Assembly (NCBI GenBank): GCA_003956705.1
Contig: QZCP01000060.1
Coordinates: forward strand, 110,453 to 174,452
Direction: 5' to 3'
Source: Brevipalpus yothersi
Lineage: Eukaryota > Arthropoda > Arachnida > Trombidiformes > Tenuipalpidae
DNA length: 64,000 nucleotides
Shown piece after piece: positions 35,829 through 46,304 of this stretch. The notes below the pieces were generated by a model. The model made no database searches. It was not told where the DNA came from and saw only the letters and a program-made list of their open reading frames with translations. Every line of letters starts with the position of its first letter. Position 1 is the stretch's first letter. The position numbers were made by a program, and so were the translations under genes.

Positions 35829-36671
35829 ATTGTATACAACACACCGAATGCACAACAATCAATAAACAATCAAATACGTATGTAAATAAGTAATCAATGA
35901 ATTAGATGAAATTAATTGAAAATTTTTCTTGCACAACACAAACAGCGAACTTGACTGATTTTTGTACAATTGAAAACACAGCAAAAAGTGGCGCTTCTTT
36001 TGACATGGTGGAAAGAAAGTCCATTGAATGAATCCATTTTCGAAGATGAATAAAACTCGGGCTAATCGAACAATCAGAACTATACCGATGCTGATCCATA
36101 TTATGGATTCCGGGAGAATTGGAATGGTAAAAATTTTGGTGATAGATATTCTACAAAATTGGTTGAATAGAATCGAAACGGATGGGAAGATAGGAACGTT
36201 CATCTACGGTATGGAATTGGCGCTAATCGAACAATCTAACAAGCTGTGTAGATGGAATAATTCCATCTGCAATTGAATGAGATCAATTTTTGCAATAGTT
36301 AGGGGGTTTATCTCGATAAGATAGAATTATATGAAGAGAAAGAAGGGTGCGTTTCAAATACAGGCATCAAAGTGTGGGGTCAGGAAGGAAAATGATTTTC
36401 TTTCACTTTGAGGAACTTTGAGAAAAGAGAAAACTTTTTAGAACATTGAATAGAAGCTGATGAAAGAAGAGCAACAATTTGTCTATTCGGTAAGATTTTC
36501 CCTGTTGAAGAAATCTTGATGAATATACTTATGATTGGAGCGATATTTATCTTTTTGATTAAGAACGAATCTCTCTTTGGAAACTAATCAAACATTAATG
36601 AAAACATCGTTTTGATTCTGGTTTTCAAATGACATTGTTTCTATTCTAAAATCTTCCCTCAAAAAACCTGA
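35829..36671. other. RNMT upstream region and lipase 3' flank
   Basis: This 843-bp region holds the RNMT promoter and leader; bases 35829-35862 continue the match to the PA2G4 leader. Two overlapping open frames on opposite strands (35859-36276) have no family resemblance and look non-coding. Confidence 0.5.
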
Positions 36672-38498
36672 TCAGCTACATTGAACAAAAGTAGACTGTT
36701 TTTTAACAGTGTTCGCTGTATCTTTTGGGCATAAGCTTTTGGAAAATTTTTTCCTCTTCTCCTCATTTGAGCTACTCATAAACTTTAAATTGATTTTTTC
36801 GATTAGAAGTTCATCAGTACCAATAAATGATACAAGAGCTTGTTTGATTTCCAATAGAGGCTTTTGATGGACGAACAAGGTGGAGTAGACTTTGTCTTCT
36901 TTGCCTCTCTTCTTTCCTAGATCAATTATGAAATTTTCATTCAAGTCCGATAATTCAATGGTCAAAGTTCCTCGGACTCTCTTCGGATTTTTCGTTATGA
37001 TTTCCACGCTGTAATGATTCACTATAAAATACGGATTACAAAAATTTTCTTCAAAATAAAATCAGAAGCATAGAAATTATACTTATACTGACCACAAAAA
37101 GGCGACTTATCGCTTGTTCTGATGAAGTACGAAATATCTTCTTCTTCGTCTGGTGGAACGATTTCTTTGCCTGATAATTTTTCGAGCCCAAGAAGCTCAC
37201 AATTTTGATTTTTTTCACCACAATCTGAACACAATCCCTTCAGATATTTTTCATAGCTATCACAGGCATAAGCAATAGGCTCACAATCGATTGTTGTATT
37301 TTTCCAGTCTTCAAAAACCAGCAAAAAGGCACGAGAGTGGTCGCATATAACAGATCTTGAGTATTTTAAACTATCAGAAAGATTCGAAGGCCAATGATCC
37401 AGTTCACAACCCCTTTGCTCTGAACCTCCATTCGGGAAAAAATTAACATGACCAATATTTCTGCCCAAACCAAGTAGAACTGAATCCGTGTTCACAGTGT
37501 CTACATAATCCGCTTGTGAATAGTCTAATCGTATGGATCGAAAATTATGATTAAAAAAAGGTCCAGCTGGATCCAAGCCTGTACAGTTTAACAGAAAAAA
37601 GTTTCAAATACATTCACAAACTTTTCATGGTACAATTGACATCAGAGTAAATCAACAGACCTGTGATTCGAGCAATTTTTGGATTGTCAAACTGAGTTCC
37701 CACCACACCGGATATATGAGCACCCAAACTGTGCCCAAATATATGTATCTTTTGGGGTGGTATTTTCAATTCTTTGATCAAATGAGCGACCATCTTTCCA
37801 ATCAATTCAGTTGTGACAACACAGAGTGGATAATTATTCTCGGCACTGAATTTTGCCCAATTCACAACAAAGACGTTGCTATCTGGCTCAAAGCCTAGAA
37901 GTTGATCTTTCATGTTCTAAAACGAATTATGAAAAAAAGTTTATTTCATTAGATTTTATTATATTCATCAAATTCTTCAACTACTAACCCAAACCCAAAA
38001 GAGATGTAGAGGTTTCGTCCGCCATCCATGAACCAAAAATTTTGTTGGTCGGTTAGGATCGAAATTTATTCCACTCATCGTTGATTGTAAATCAGGATCA
38101 TTAAATTTGATAATAATTGCATCCTTTGGATTTTTTGACGTAAACAATCCATAAGATAAGTTGATCACTTCAGGTGATGCGGGCACCTCATTCAGTGGTC
38201 TAGATTCGGGGTCGTAATATCGTTCATTCGAAAAACAACCATATTTCGGATAGCATACCTCAGCTTTAGTTAAATAAATCGGAATTAAAGTTGATCACTT
38301 TTTCATCGTTGAAAACAACTCACCTTTCACCAATTTATCTGAACTTGATGACGGAGAATTTTTGGTATCGTCATAACTTTCATAGAACTTTTCCAAATTT
38401 TGCTTCTCAGCCCATACTGTCCATGGTCCAGGCGAGAAGACTGAACAGAGTAAAAGTGTGATGGACAGAAAAATCTTGGGAATACAATTTGAATTCAT
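36672..38498 (-). CDS. Secreted triacylglycerol lipase, pancreatic lipase family
   Basis: This is an alpha/beta-hydrolase of the pancreatic lipase/phospholipase A1 family. Five exons, 38324-38498, 37989-38263, 37661-37916, 37093-37578 and 36672-37021, join in phase to 513 aa. A signal peptide opens it (IFLSITLLLCSVFSPG). FLVHGWRTKP carries the oxyanion region. The catalytic triad is visible as Ser in GHSLGAH (about residue 213), Asp in GLDPAGP (about 238) and His in CDHSRA (about 315). Cys pairs near the lid match the family. The C-terminal ~150 residues form a PLAT-like region (SVEIITKNPKRVRGTLTIEL), as in pancreatic lipase. Substrate and tissue are unknown. Confidence 0.94.
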
Positions 38499-38892
38499 TT
38501 TGAGAAGAAAAAGTGAGCAATTTTCAGAGGAAAATAGGTGACTTTATCACATCTCGAATCAGTACGCTATTTTTCATCGGTTCAGATCATTAGGAAAATA
38601 TTTGCCCAGCAGTGTTCGTCATGCATCGATTCTCTCTGTTAATGATATGGTCCTAATGAATTTCACATGCTTCCGATGTGAGAGAAATGATCGATGAGAA
38701 TATCAAAATCAAAATCTTGATCAATTGGAAGGAAAACGCACTTTTCAAAGAAAGAAAGATACAGATTGAGTTGATTTTCTCTATAAATCATTAGTTTTAT
38801 TCATCATGGGCATTTGAAGGTGAGTCAAAGATTTTCGTTTAAGAAATAGCAACAAAATTGTGAGCCTATCGGAATGAGATCGGTTCCTTAAT
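38499..38892. other. Spacer between lipase start and FAAH2 stop
   Basis: This 394-bp A-T-rich spacer should hold the lipase promoter and the FAAH2 3' UTR. No gene is seen. Confidence 0.55.
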
Positions 38893-41047
38893 CTATACAC
38901 AAATTAAAGATGGTGCTTTCCATCCGCCGAAAAAAGTTTCGAGTTCTCGGGCCACAGCTAAGGATAGATGATCATTGAAAGGTGCAGCAATAATCTGTAC
39001 ACCGAAAGGCAGTCCATCCTCAGTCATACCAATAGGGGCCACAGTGATTGGACATTCCAATAAACTGAATAGAGAGCAGTAAGCTGCATTTCTCACTTTA
39101 AGAATCGTTGTGTAGTGATTAATAGCAGGTTCAGGAAAAGCCGGAAGAATCACTACTCCATTGTCTTCGAGGAGACTGAGAACTTTAGTTTTGAATTGCT
39201 CAAACAATTCGGTGAACTCTGGTTTCTTCCCTTTAGATGAAGCAATCAGCCATTCAATCATGCTGACGGTGATCATTGGTAACGTGTGTGTTGATGTACC
39301 GAATATTTTTTTGACAAATTCAAGGTATGGGTTATTTTCACCCTCAAAATTAGCCATCTTAACACTATGCAAAATATTTGGAAGTTCATTAACCTTGTGC
39401 ATATAAATATCAAAAGCTTCATCCATATGAGGCAAATAGGGAATAAGTTGAGTTTTGGTACCATGGTTTGTGGAAAATAAATCTGGTATCTAGGAAATGG
39501 AAGCATAAATTAATTCACAAGTTCATGATGACAAGGCTACAAATGAACCAACCTTTCTTATAGCTTCTTTGATTTGTGGGTGAACTGGTGTGGTAAAAGA
39601 ACCACCATCACTTTCAATGCAAGTGATTTTTAAGTTTTGTAAGTCAACAGTGTCATCAAGTTTAGGGAACATGGAAACTCCCTCACCAAGTAAACATTTG
39701 AGTAAAGGAATCAGATCACAAGAGTATTTGCACATTGGACCCTCACTCAACATTTGAATACACTCTTCAGAGAATGGTGGCCAATGTCCTTTCGCTTCAC
39801 AAGCTTTTGGAGTGGTCATATGGCCAAATATTCCACAAAAATGTGACGGCAATCGAATGGAACCAGCTATATCAGACCCTAATCCGAAGGGAGCTCCGGC
39901 ATATGAAACAATTGCTCCGATTCCACCCGAACTTCCACCAGGTATTCGAGTAAGATCATGTGGATTCCTGTAATTGATCATAAGATTTTGATTACAATTC
40001 GGTCAGCAATAGAATGACGAACGAAGTCGAACAGAATTGAGCTTCATTTATTCACCTTGTTCTGCCATGGAGCATGTTTGCCGAATCATACCAAAAAGCG
40101 AGTTCCGGTACATTTGTCATAACAACAGGAATGGCACCAGCTTTACGTAAATTTGCTAGAAAAGATTAGGTTCGATAAACTTCGATCAAATGATTTGTCT
40201 TTCTTTCGTAGATAGCAAGTTCAATTTTTACCTATACTGGGACAATCTTCCTCTTGTATAGCATCTTTACGAGGCACAAAACCGGCAGTTAATCTCATTC
40301 CTTTCACAGCCATACAATCTTTGGCAGCAAAAGGAATACCAATCAAAGGTAAATCCATGAGAATATGATCTCCTGAAACTCGTTCTTGTTGTAACTTATG
40401 GTCTAATTCTTGTGCCTCCTTGAGAGCTGCTTCAAATCGATTTTCGGTAACCGAATTTACTTTGGGTTCACATAACTCTATTCGGCGACAAAATGCTTCC
40501 ATAACATCAGCAGCTTTGAGCTGGAAGACAAAAGTTGGAAACAATCGATCAATTTTAAATCTCAAATCTGGATAATCATGGCTTGTGCCTCATTAGTAAA
40601 TGTATGTCGCCATTCAATGACAACCATAAATATTGATAATATCGTGAAGTGTTAGATCATAACATTGACAATATCGTGAAACGTTAGATCACAACATTGA
40701 ACATATCGTGAAACGTTAGATCATAACATTGTCAATTTTGATTTGAATCCTTGTTCTGGTAAGTTATAACTTCATGGTCCTGGACCAATGAAGCAATTGT
40801 TCATTACAATAGCTATATTGAAACAAAATATGAGCATGAATATAATCAAATTTACCTCTCCTTTTCTTATTTTGTCAGCCAATTTTGTAACACTTTCGAG
40901 AATAATTTTATCCGTAATCGGAGGAAGATGATCTTTACCACTCTTTCTACCATTAACTAAGGTGATCAAATAAGACACAAAGTCACCAAATAATCTCAAA
41001 CTGGTAAGTAGAATAACTTTGAGATTGATCATTTTGATGATTTCCAT
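38893..41047 (-). CDS. FAAH2: Fatty-acid amide hydrolase 2 (amidase signature family)
   Basis: FAAH2 hydrolyses fatty-acid amides such as oleamide and N-acyl ethanolamines. Exons 40856-41047, 40232-40520, 40056-40155, 39553-39967 and 38893-39489 join in phase to 530 aa, the vertebrate FAAH2 length. A hydrophobic N-terminal anchor (LKVILLTSLRLFGDFVSYLI) precedes the catalytic domain. The Ser-cisSer-Lys triad is visible: Lys in GIPFAAKDCMAVKG, cis-Ser in RIPGGSSGGIGAIV and nucleophilic Ser in GSDIAGSIRLPS. The end PITVAPIGMTEDGLPFGVQI is conserved. The first intron (40521-40855) contains a 32-bp tandem repeat. The upstream start is taken as ATG 41047. Confidence 0.95.
40635..40736. repeat. 32-bp tandem repeat, three units
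   Basis: Units start at 40635, 40667 and 40699, each about 32 bp, sharing ATATCGTGAA, GTTAGATCA and AACATTG, with a few substitutions and a partial fourth unit (GTCAAT). The array lies in the first FAAH2 intron. Confidence 0.93.
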
Positions 41048-42318
41048 GATAATTTTAAATTGATTAGCTGTATTCACTGGGTAATGTTTACAAATTCAAA
41101 TGTTTACCGACTGAGAGAGAGAAGATGAATTGTAATAACACAAGTTGTGTGCTACAACCACAGAACAATGGTTATGTAATTTGAATCAAAATTGGAACAT
41201 ATTCCTGAGCAATCAGTATTGTATTGATTTAATTTACTAGACATCCAATATCACTACAAAAGTAAGATGATGAGTATGATGATATTAATCAAGGTCATCA
41301 AAGTAAATGTGTGGTGATGATCATGAACACTGTCTTGCACATTCACAATGTACACCAGCAACAGCACAGAGAGTTGAAAAAGGATGCTGAAAGAGAGAGC
41401 TTCAAGTTTCATCGGATGATGATACTGATCATAATGATTACTGTTTAGATTTTTCTTGATTGAAACATGAAACAGGTCCAAAAGCAGGAAATAATATTCA
41501 CAAGATTTTTCTTCTTCTCTTCAATCAACTCCTATTAAAGTTCTTTTTTTTTTCAAGAAAAAAAAAGTGATGGTCAAGCATGACAATGAATGGCCGAAAA
41601 TAACTTTTGATCATCTTCTTTTTGAATCTATTCATGCTCATTCTGGTTGCAATAGAATAGAAAATTTTTTCATTCGATTTTGATCACGAATAGTATGAAG
41701 TAAGGAAAACTTGAGTTTTAGCTAGACAATTGGTGAAGGAAAATTTTCACAATTGTTGTCGATAAGGATTGTCTCAATCGAAGGATGAACTTGGACAAAT
41801 TTTTTTTTCGAAACGTTCATTTTGGCCTGATGTAAAATAGTTATAAAATTATACATCCAAAGAGTAATGAACTTGATCAACTAAGGTGATATAACGATCA
41901 CAATATATTCACAAAGGTAGAAAGCCTTCACGGTGGCACATGATTGCCTTGAAATATTTTTCATCACACATGGAAATCGAAATCTTAGCCCTAAATTATT
42001 GCCTCGATTTTAAATTCACATTAGATTAGATTCACATTTTATGTGTATTTTTTCTCTTCCCTTTTACCCAAGTTTCTTTTACAGTAGCCTTTTTCTGATC
42101 ATTTTCCACTCTTTTTTCTACCAGCATTGGAGACCAAGTTGTGTCTAGTATAGTCATCATTTATCATGGGAAGACGACATCCATCATGGAAACCGTGAGC
42201 ATTTGCACCAAGATCTCTTCTGAATCGTGTTTTTCCTTCTATCAAATTTCCTCAAAATACTTCAAAATCTTTGAATAAAGCTGACCATTTCCTCACAATA
42301 ATCATATCATTATTGATA
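41048..42318. promoter_or_regulatory. Divergent spacer, FAAH2 / D-amino-acid oxidase
   Basis: This 1.27-kb A-T-rich region lies between two divergent starts. Only short open frames are present. It must hold both promoters and leaders, possibly with non-coding exons. Confidence 0.45.
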
Positions 42319-43350
42319 ATGGCCTCTGTTTGTGTAATTGGTGCTGGTGTTATTGGTTTATCAACCGCTAATTGTTTACTAGATCATCTGCCTGACTGTG
42401 AAGTTACCATTGTTGCTGAAAAGTTTCTTGATCAAACAACGAGTATTGGTGCTGCTGGATGTTTTGGGCCGAAAACAATTTTTTCCGAATCTTTTGATGA
42501 TATCTTGCAATGGTCAAAAGCCAGTTGGGATCATTTTGCTACCCTAAATGAACGAGCTAAATCTGCCACTGAAACTGGTGTATTCTTGATAAATGGCTAT
42601 GAAATCAGTAGAAATAAAGAATACTGTCAAAGTGAATTGCTGAAACGAAGTGTTCCCAATATCAAAAGACTCAATGATGTTGAAATGAAATCCATGTTTC
42701 CCAATTTCAAGACTGGCTTCCGGTATAAAACTTTCATGGTTGATCCTCGTTATTACTTGCCATATCTTACCGAACAATTCAAATCGAGAGGAGGTCGAAT
42801 AATTGAGCGAAAAGTTAACAAATTGGATGAGGATAAATTTTTGACCAATTTCGATGTAATTGTTAACTGTAGTGGACTTGGTAGTCGTCACATAGCTGAC
42901 GATCATATGATGGTTCCGATTAGAGGCCAAACTGTTAAAGTTTACGCACCATGGATGAAGCATTTCATTTTTTCCGATGGTCTATACATATACCCTTCTG
43001 CTGATGGACTAGTTACACTTGGTGGAATTAAACAATTTGGCACATCTAGTTTGGAAATTTCTGACCATGATCGAAAATACATACTAGATGGATGCTATGC
43101 ACTTGAACCAGAGTTGAAAAAGGCACCTATCGTACAAGAATGGGTTGGATTAAGGCCTTTCAGACCTTTCGTACGAGTTGAAAGTGAAATTATCAAGTCT
43201 AAAGTTGATGATAATGAGCCGTTAAGAGTTGTTCATAACTATGGACACGGTGGTGATGGAATTGCTTTATCATGGGGAACGTCTGAGCAAGCAGTCAAAT
43301 TAATCATCAAGTTTGTGGAAAACTTGACAAATTTCAAATCAAAGCTCTGA
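42319..43350 (+). CDS. Peroxisomal D-amino-acid / D-aspartate oxidase
   Basis: This single exon encodes 343 aa of the DAO flavoprotein family, which oxidises D-amino acids to keto acids with release of ammonia and H2O2. The FAD motif is CVIGAGVIGLSTANCLL at the N-terminus. VNCSGLGSRHIADD and GLYIYPSADGLVTLGGIKQ are the conserved mid-protein blocks, the latter with the active-site Tyr region. WVGLRPFRPFVRVE carries the substrate-binding Arg, and YGHGGDGIALSWGTS binds FAD. The C-terminus is SKL, a canonical type 1 peroxisomal targeting signal. I cannot decide between DAO and DDO specificity from these motifs. The first ATG in the frame is 42319. Confidence 0.95.
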   Translation: MASVCVIGAGVIGLSTANCLLDHLPDCEVTIVAEKFLDQTTSIGAAGCFGPKTIFSESFDDILQWSKASWDHFATLNERAKSATETGVFLINGYEISRNKEYCQSELLKRSVPNIKRLNDVEMKSMFPNFKTGFRYKTFMVDPRYYLPYLTEQFKSRGGRIIERKVNKLDEDKFLTNFDVIVNCSGLGSRHIADDHMMVPIRGQTVKVYAPWMKHFIFSDGLYIYPSADGLVTLGGIKQFGTSSLEISDHDRKYILDGCYALEPELKKAPIVQEWVGLRPFRPFVRVESEIIKSKVDDNEPLRVVHNYGHGGDGIALSWGTSEQAVKLIIKFVENLTNFKSKL

Positions 43351-43642
43351 CAGCATTAACAGGTTGCTGAAAATAGATCAAAAAGTATCTCAAATGTATT
43401 GAAAGAGCCCGAATTGAAAAAGAATAAAAAGCGAGTTTTTGTCATCAAAATCAGAAGAAAATTTATGGATGGCGCAGAATGGTTGACTATAGATGGAAAT
43501 AATTTCCTTTGGAATGATTTGAAAGACAAATTGACACGTTAAGATCAGCATAAGAAAATGTAAAATTGTTCATCGAAAAGATGGATGGCAGCTGAAAAAT
43601 AGTATGGCACAGAGTTAATTTACATTCGGCAGGCCCAAAAGC
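43351..43642. other. Convergent 3' spacer, oxidase / LSM11
   Basis: This 292-bp spacer lies between two stop codons and should hold both 3' UTRs. An AATAAA at 43423-43428 could serve the plus-strand gene. Confidence 0.5.
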
Positions 43643-44485
43643 CTAAATAGATTTAACCAGAGTTACAAGAACAATATTGGAACCTCTAACAAATATTGTA
43701 CCATGGCGTCGACAAATTTCATCTTCTTGCTCAGTTGGATTGGTCAGCTTGATTCTTTCTGTTGCATGGCTCATTACCAAGTTACCATGCTTATCGAAAA
43801 TGATTAAGTAGCCATAGAGGTTTGAAAAACGATGGAGACCTTGAAAATTGATCTTTCTCCGCCGCAACATGACCCGAATTTTTTTGTTCATACATCCACG
43901 CAGAAAAGCCATGGGTCCCTGAATATCTCGACATATTGTCAACACTGTCTTGGGTTCTTTGCGAACAGGTACAGTGACCATTGTATCTTCTATCATCTTG
44001 ATTGTCTCTTCCGATTTTGAGCCGGGCTTAACTTTTTGTTTGGCTTTGGAAATGGGTTGACTTGAGGCGGCTGTTTTGGCAAAACTTTTTCTCTCGTATT
44101 CACTTAAATTGTTGAAAGCAACAGCATCAGGCTTTGGTAATACAATGGAGTCGACATCAGCTCTCAAAACTTCAACAGGATCGAATTGATCTGATGTGAA
44201 ATTTAATTTTTCAGCACCTTTGCATGACTGATCTTTTTCATCATCCATGTTTTGATTGTTTGTCTCTATAGGCTTAATGTTCGTCCATGATCTGAATGTT
44301 CCACAAGTATCATGAATCGTATTAAATTTTTCGTAATTGGGTGAACATGATTCATGAGATTCTGCTTGTCGAGACAATCTAGCATTGCTAAGCAAGGCAC
44401 GTGAAGAATTGAATACATTAGAATCATCACCATCATCATCTGGTTGATTTTTTGATGATGATGATGATGATCTGAAGGAATCCAT
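43643..44485 (-). CDS. LSM11: U7 snRNA-associated Sm-like protein LSM11
   Basis: LSM11 is a subunit of the U7 snRNP ring, which processes replication-dependent histone pre-mRNA 3' ends. One exon encodes 280 aa from ATG 44485. The N-terminal part is long, Ser- and Asp-rich, and contains FTSDQFDPVEVLRAD, the LSM11-type element before the Sm fold. The split Sm domain starts GPMAFLRGCMNKKIRVMLRR, continues FSNLYGYLIIFDKHGNLVMS and ends GTIFVRGSNIVLVTLV, the Sm2 motif. The large insertion before the Sm domain and the basic strand are typical of LSM11 rather than canonical Sm proteins. Confidence 0.9.
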   Translation of the reverse strand: MDSFRSSSSSSKNQPDDDGDDSNVFNSSRALLSNARLSRQAESHESCSPNYEKFNTIHDTCGTFRSWTNIKPIETNNQNMDDEKDQSCKGAEKLNFTSDQFDPVEVLRADVDSIVLPKPDAVAFNNLSEYERKSFAKTAASSQPISKAKQKVKPGSKSEETIKMIEDTMVTVPVRKEPKTVLTICRDIQGPMAFLRGCMNKKIRVMLRRRKINFQGLHRFSNLYGYLIIFDKHGNLVMSHATERIKLTNPTEQEDEICRRHGTIFVRGSNIVLVTLVKSI

Positions 44486-46304
44486 CACACAATGACTTGT
44501 GTGATTATCAAATTTAACAACCGAAAAACAGGCCACAAGCTTTACACATGAATTCTAAATAATTGCAAGTAATATCATAACATTTTGAAAATGATGGAAT
44601 GCACCTTATCTCAAGATCAACAAGAACATGTTCACTGTGTTTAAACCAACAATCAAGAGTATTTAACTAAATCAAATTGATAGATACACACACACCAATC
44701 AAAATAATCAATCAACGCACACATACACAAACTTTACATGATTGTTTTGCTTTCATCATTTCGTGCTGCTTTGAAGCGCGCTTCGTAAAAAAAGTTATCA
44801 AGTTTAAATTCAATTATTTTCTCTGCTCGATGATTTTGGAGAAGAATTCAGGCTTGATCATCGAACAAAGATCCGTTTGATTAATCCATAAGTATTTATC
44901 ATTTATGATAGAGCGATTTCTGGATTTTTTCTCCTTCTGATGCTCTCTGATTGGCAACAATTGGATAACATGGTTCTTCGTTCATTCCAATCAGATATGA
45001 TGACCGTGAATTAAATTGATTTAGAATATCAGGAAAAAGTGATAAAAGTTTGTGAACATTTTCTAGGACGCAATAAAGTTGAGATCAAGTTGAGAAAGAG
45101 GGGGAGAGAGAGAAGATATATTTAGATAACTTTTATCATCTAGAATTGTACACTTTCAAACAATAAAACTTGATGATTCTTGAGTGAAGAGGAGAAACAC
45201 TTAACCATTTCAACAGTTCCAAGAACAACTTCTTCACATCAAATGTACATAATGCACATGAAAATTCTCAGCAAAAAATCTTTTTTTCATCCATGGTATG
45301 CAACCTTTTTCACTTCCTTTCTCTCGATATTCGATTTTCATTGTTTTTGCGTGTGTAAATAAAATAATTTTCATTCAATCGATCTTCATATTTCCCTTAT
45401 AGTTTTATCTACTCAAGAAGCTCTCTACTCAACTGTTAACGATAAAGAGGATCATCATCATTGAATTCTTTCTCGATAGTCGATCATTCTCATGATGATT
45501 TCGATATTGGTGATTCATCAAAAATTATACGAAATCATTCAACTATTCATCCTGCTTTCTCTCTCTCTCTCCTCCCATACACTTATTGTGAATGCCATCA
45601 TGATCATTATCATCAAAATGAGATAAGTTTTTCGCCAAGTTCCATCGATAAAAGTACACCGCAGTAGAGTCAAGAATCACGTGGAAGAAGATTGCAAGAA
45701 AGAGAAAGAGAAAGAGAGAGAAACAAAAAGTGATTACAACTGGAAACGCCTTGATTGTTGCAGAAAAAAAAGTGGAGAGAGCTTTTTCATCTCTTCATCA
45801 TCACTTTCATCTCCTCATCCTTCTCTCTCTCTCTCTCTCCCATCTTTCTTCTTCACAATTTAGTGTAAGTGATAGGCGGGAATCAAGTGTGAAGAATGTC
45901 TTGATGATCATTGAAAGAAATATACATTAATTGATTGATATAGATAGTGTGTATTTTGGATAATGTGTCTAGGAAATGAAAATAGTGTCTATTTAGTAAA
46001 TACTAGTAAATATTTCAACTCATGTTAATTGTGTTTGATTTTGTTTACATATTCATTGGTGTGCCGGTGTGAAGGTCTCTTCTCTTCATCTCTCTCTCTC
46101 TTTTTCCCTTTCTCTCTGCATCCTCATCTGCTCACATCAACATCATCACTTCATCATCATCGTCACCATCATCAGCCATCATCAACCATCATCATCATCA
46201 GCAACAATAGTGATAATATTAGTTAAACTTCTCTTTTTTTATGAATATAAATACACACACACATATATACATATACATATACTAGGCACATTAATTAATT
46301 AACA
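44486..46304. other. Divergent spacer, LSM11 / SPTLC2
   Basis: This 1.8-kb spacer contains pyrimidine- and purine-rich tracts, (GA)n near 45700 and a CAT-rich imperfect repeat at 46136-46202. Short open frames here are low complexity. It should hold two promoters and the SPTLC2 leader. Confidence 0.5.
46136..46202. repeat. CAT/ATC-rich imperfect repeat
   Basis: This is a run of CAT and ATC triplets with occasional interruptions, about 100 bp upstream of the SPTLC2 start. Confidence 0.85.

Noticed and set aside
35859..36276. Overlapping open frames on both strands upstream of RNMT
   Set aside because: Both are low-quality, mutually overlapping and without recognisable domains; they occupy the RNMT promoter region.
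40635..40736. Possible CRISPR-like direct repeats
   Set aside because: The units are contiguous with no spacers, diverged, and inside an intron of an animal gene.
42319..43350. Horizontal transfer of the intronless D-amino-acid oxidase gene
   Set aside because: Base composition resembles the neighbours, the protein matches animal DAO/DDO enzymes and it ends in the eukaryotic peroxisomal signal SKL. Lack of introns alone is weak evidence, as LSM11 and COPS9 are also intronless here.
45461..46302. Serine-, histidine- and leucine-rich open frames upstream of SPTLC2
   Set aside because: They are translations of CT- and CAT-rich simple sequence.
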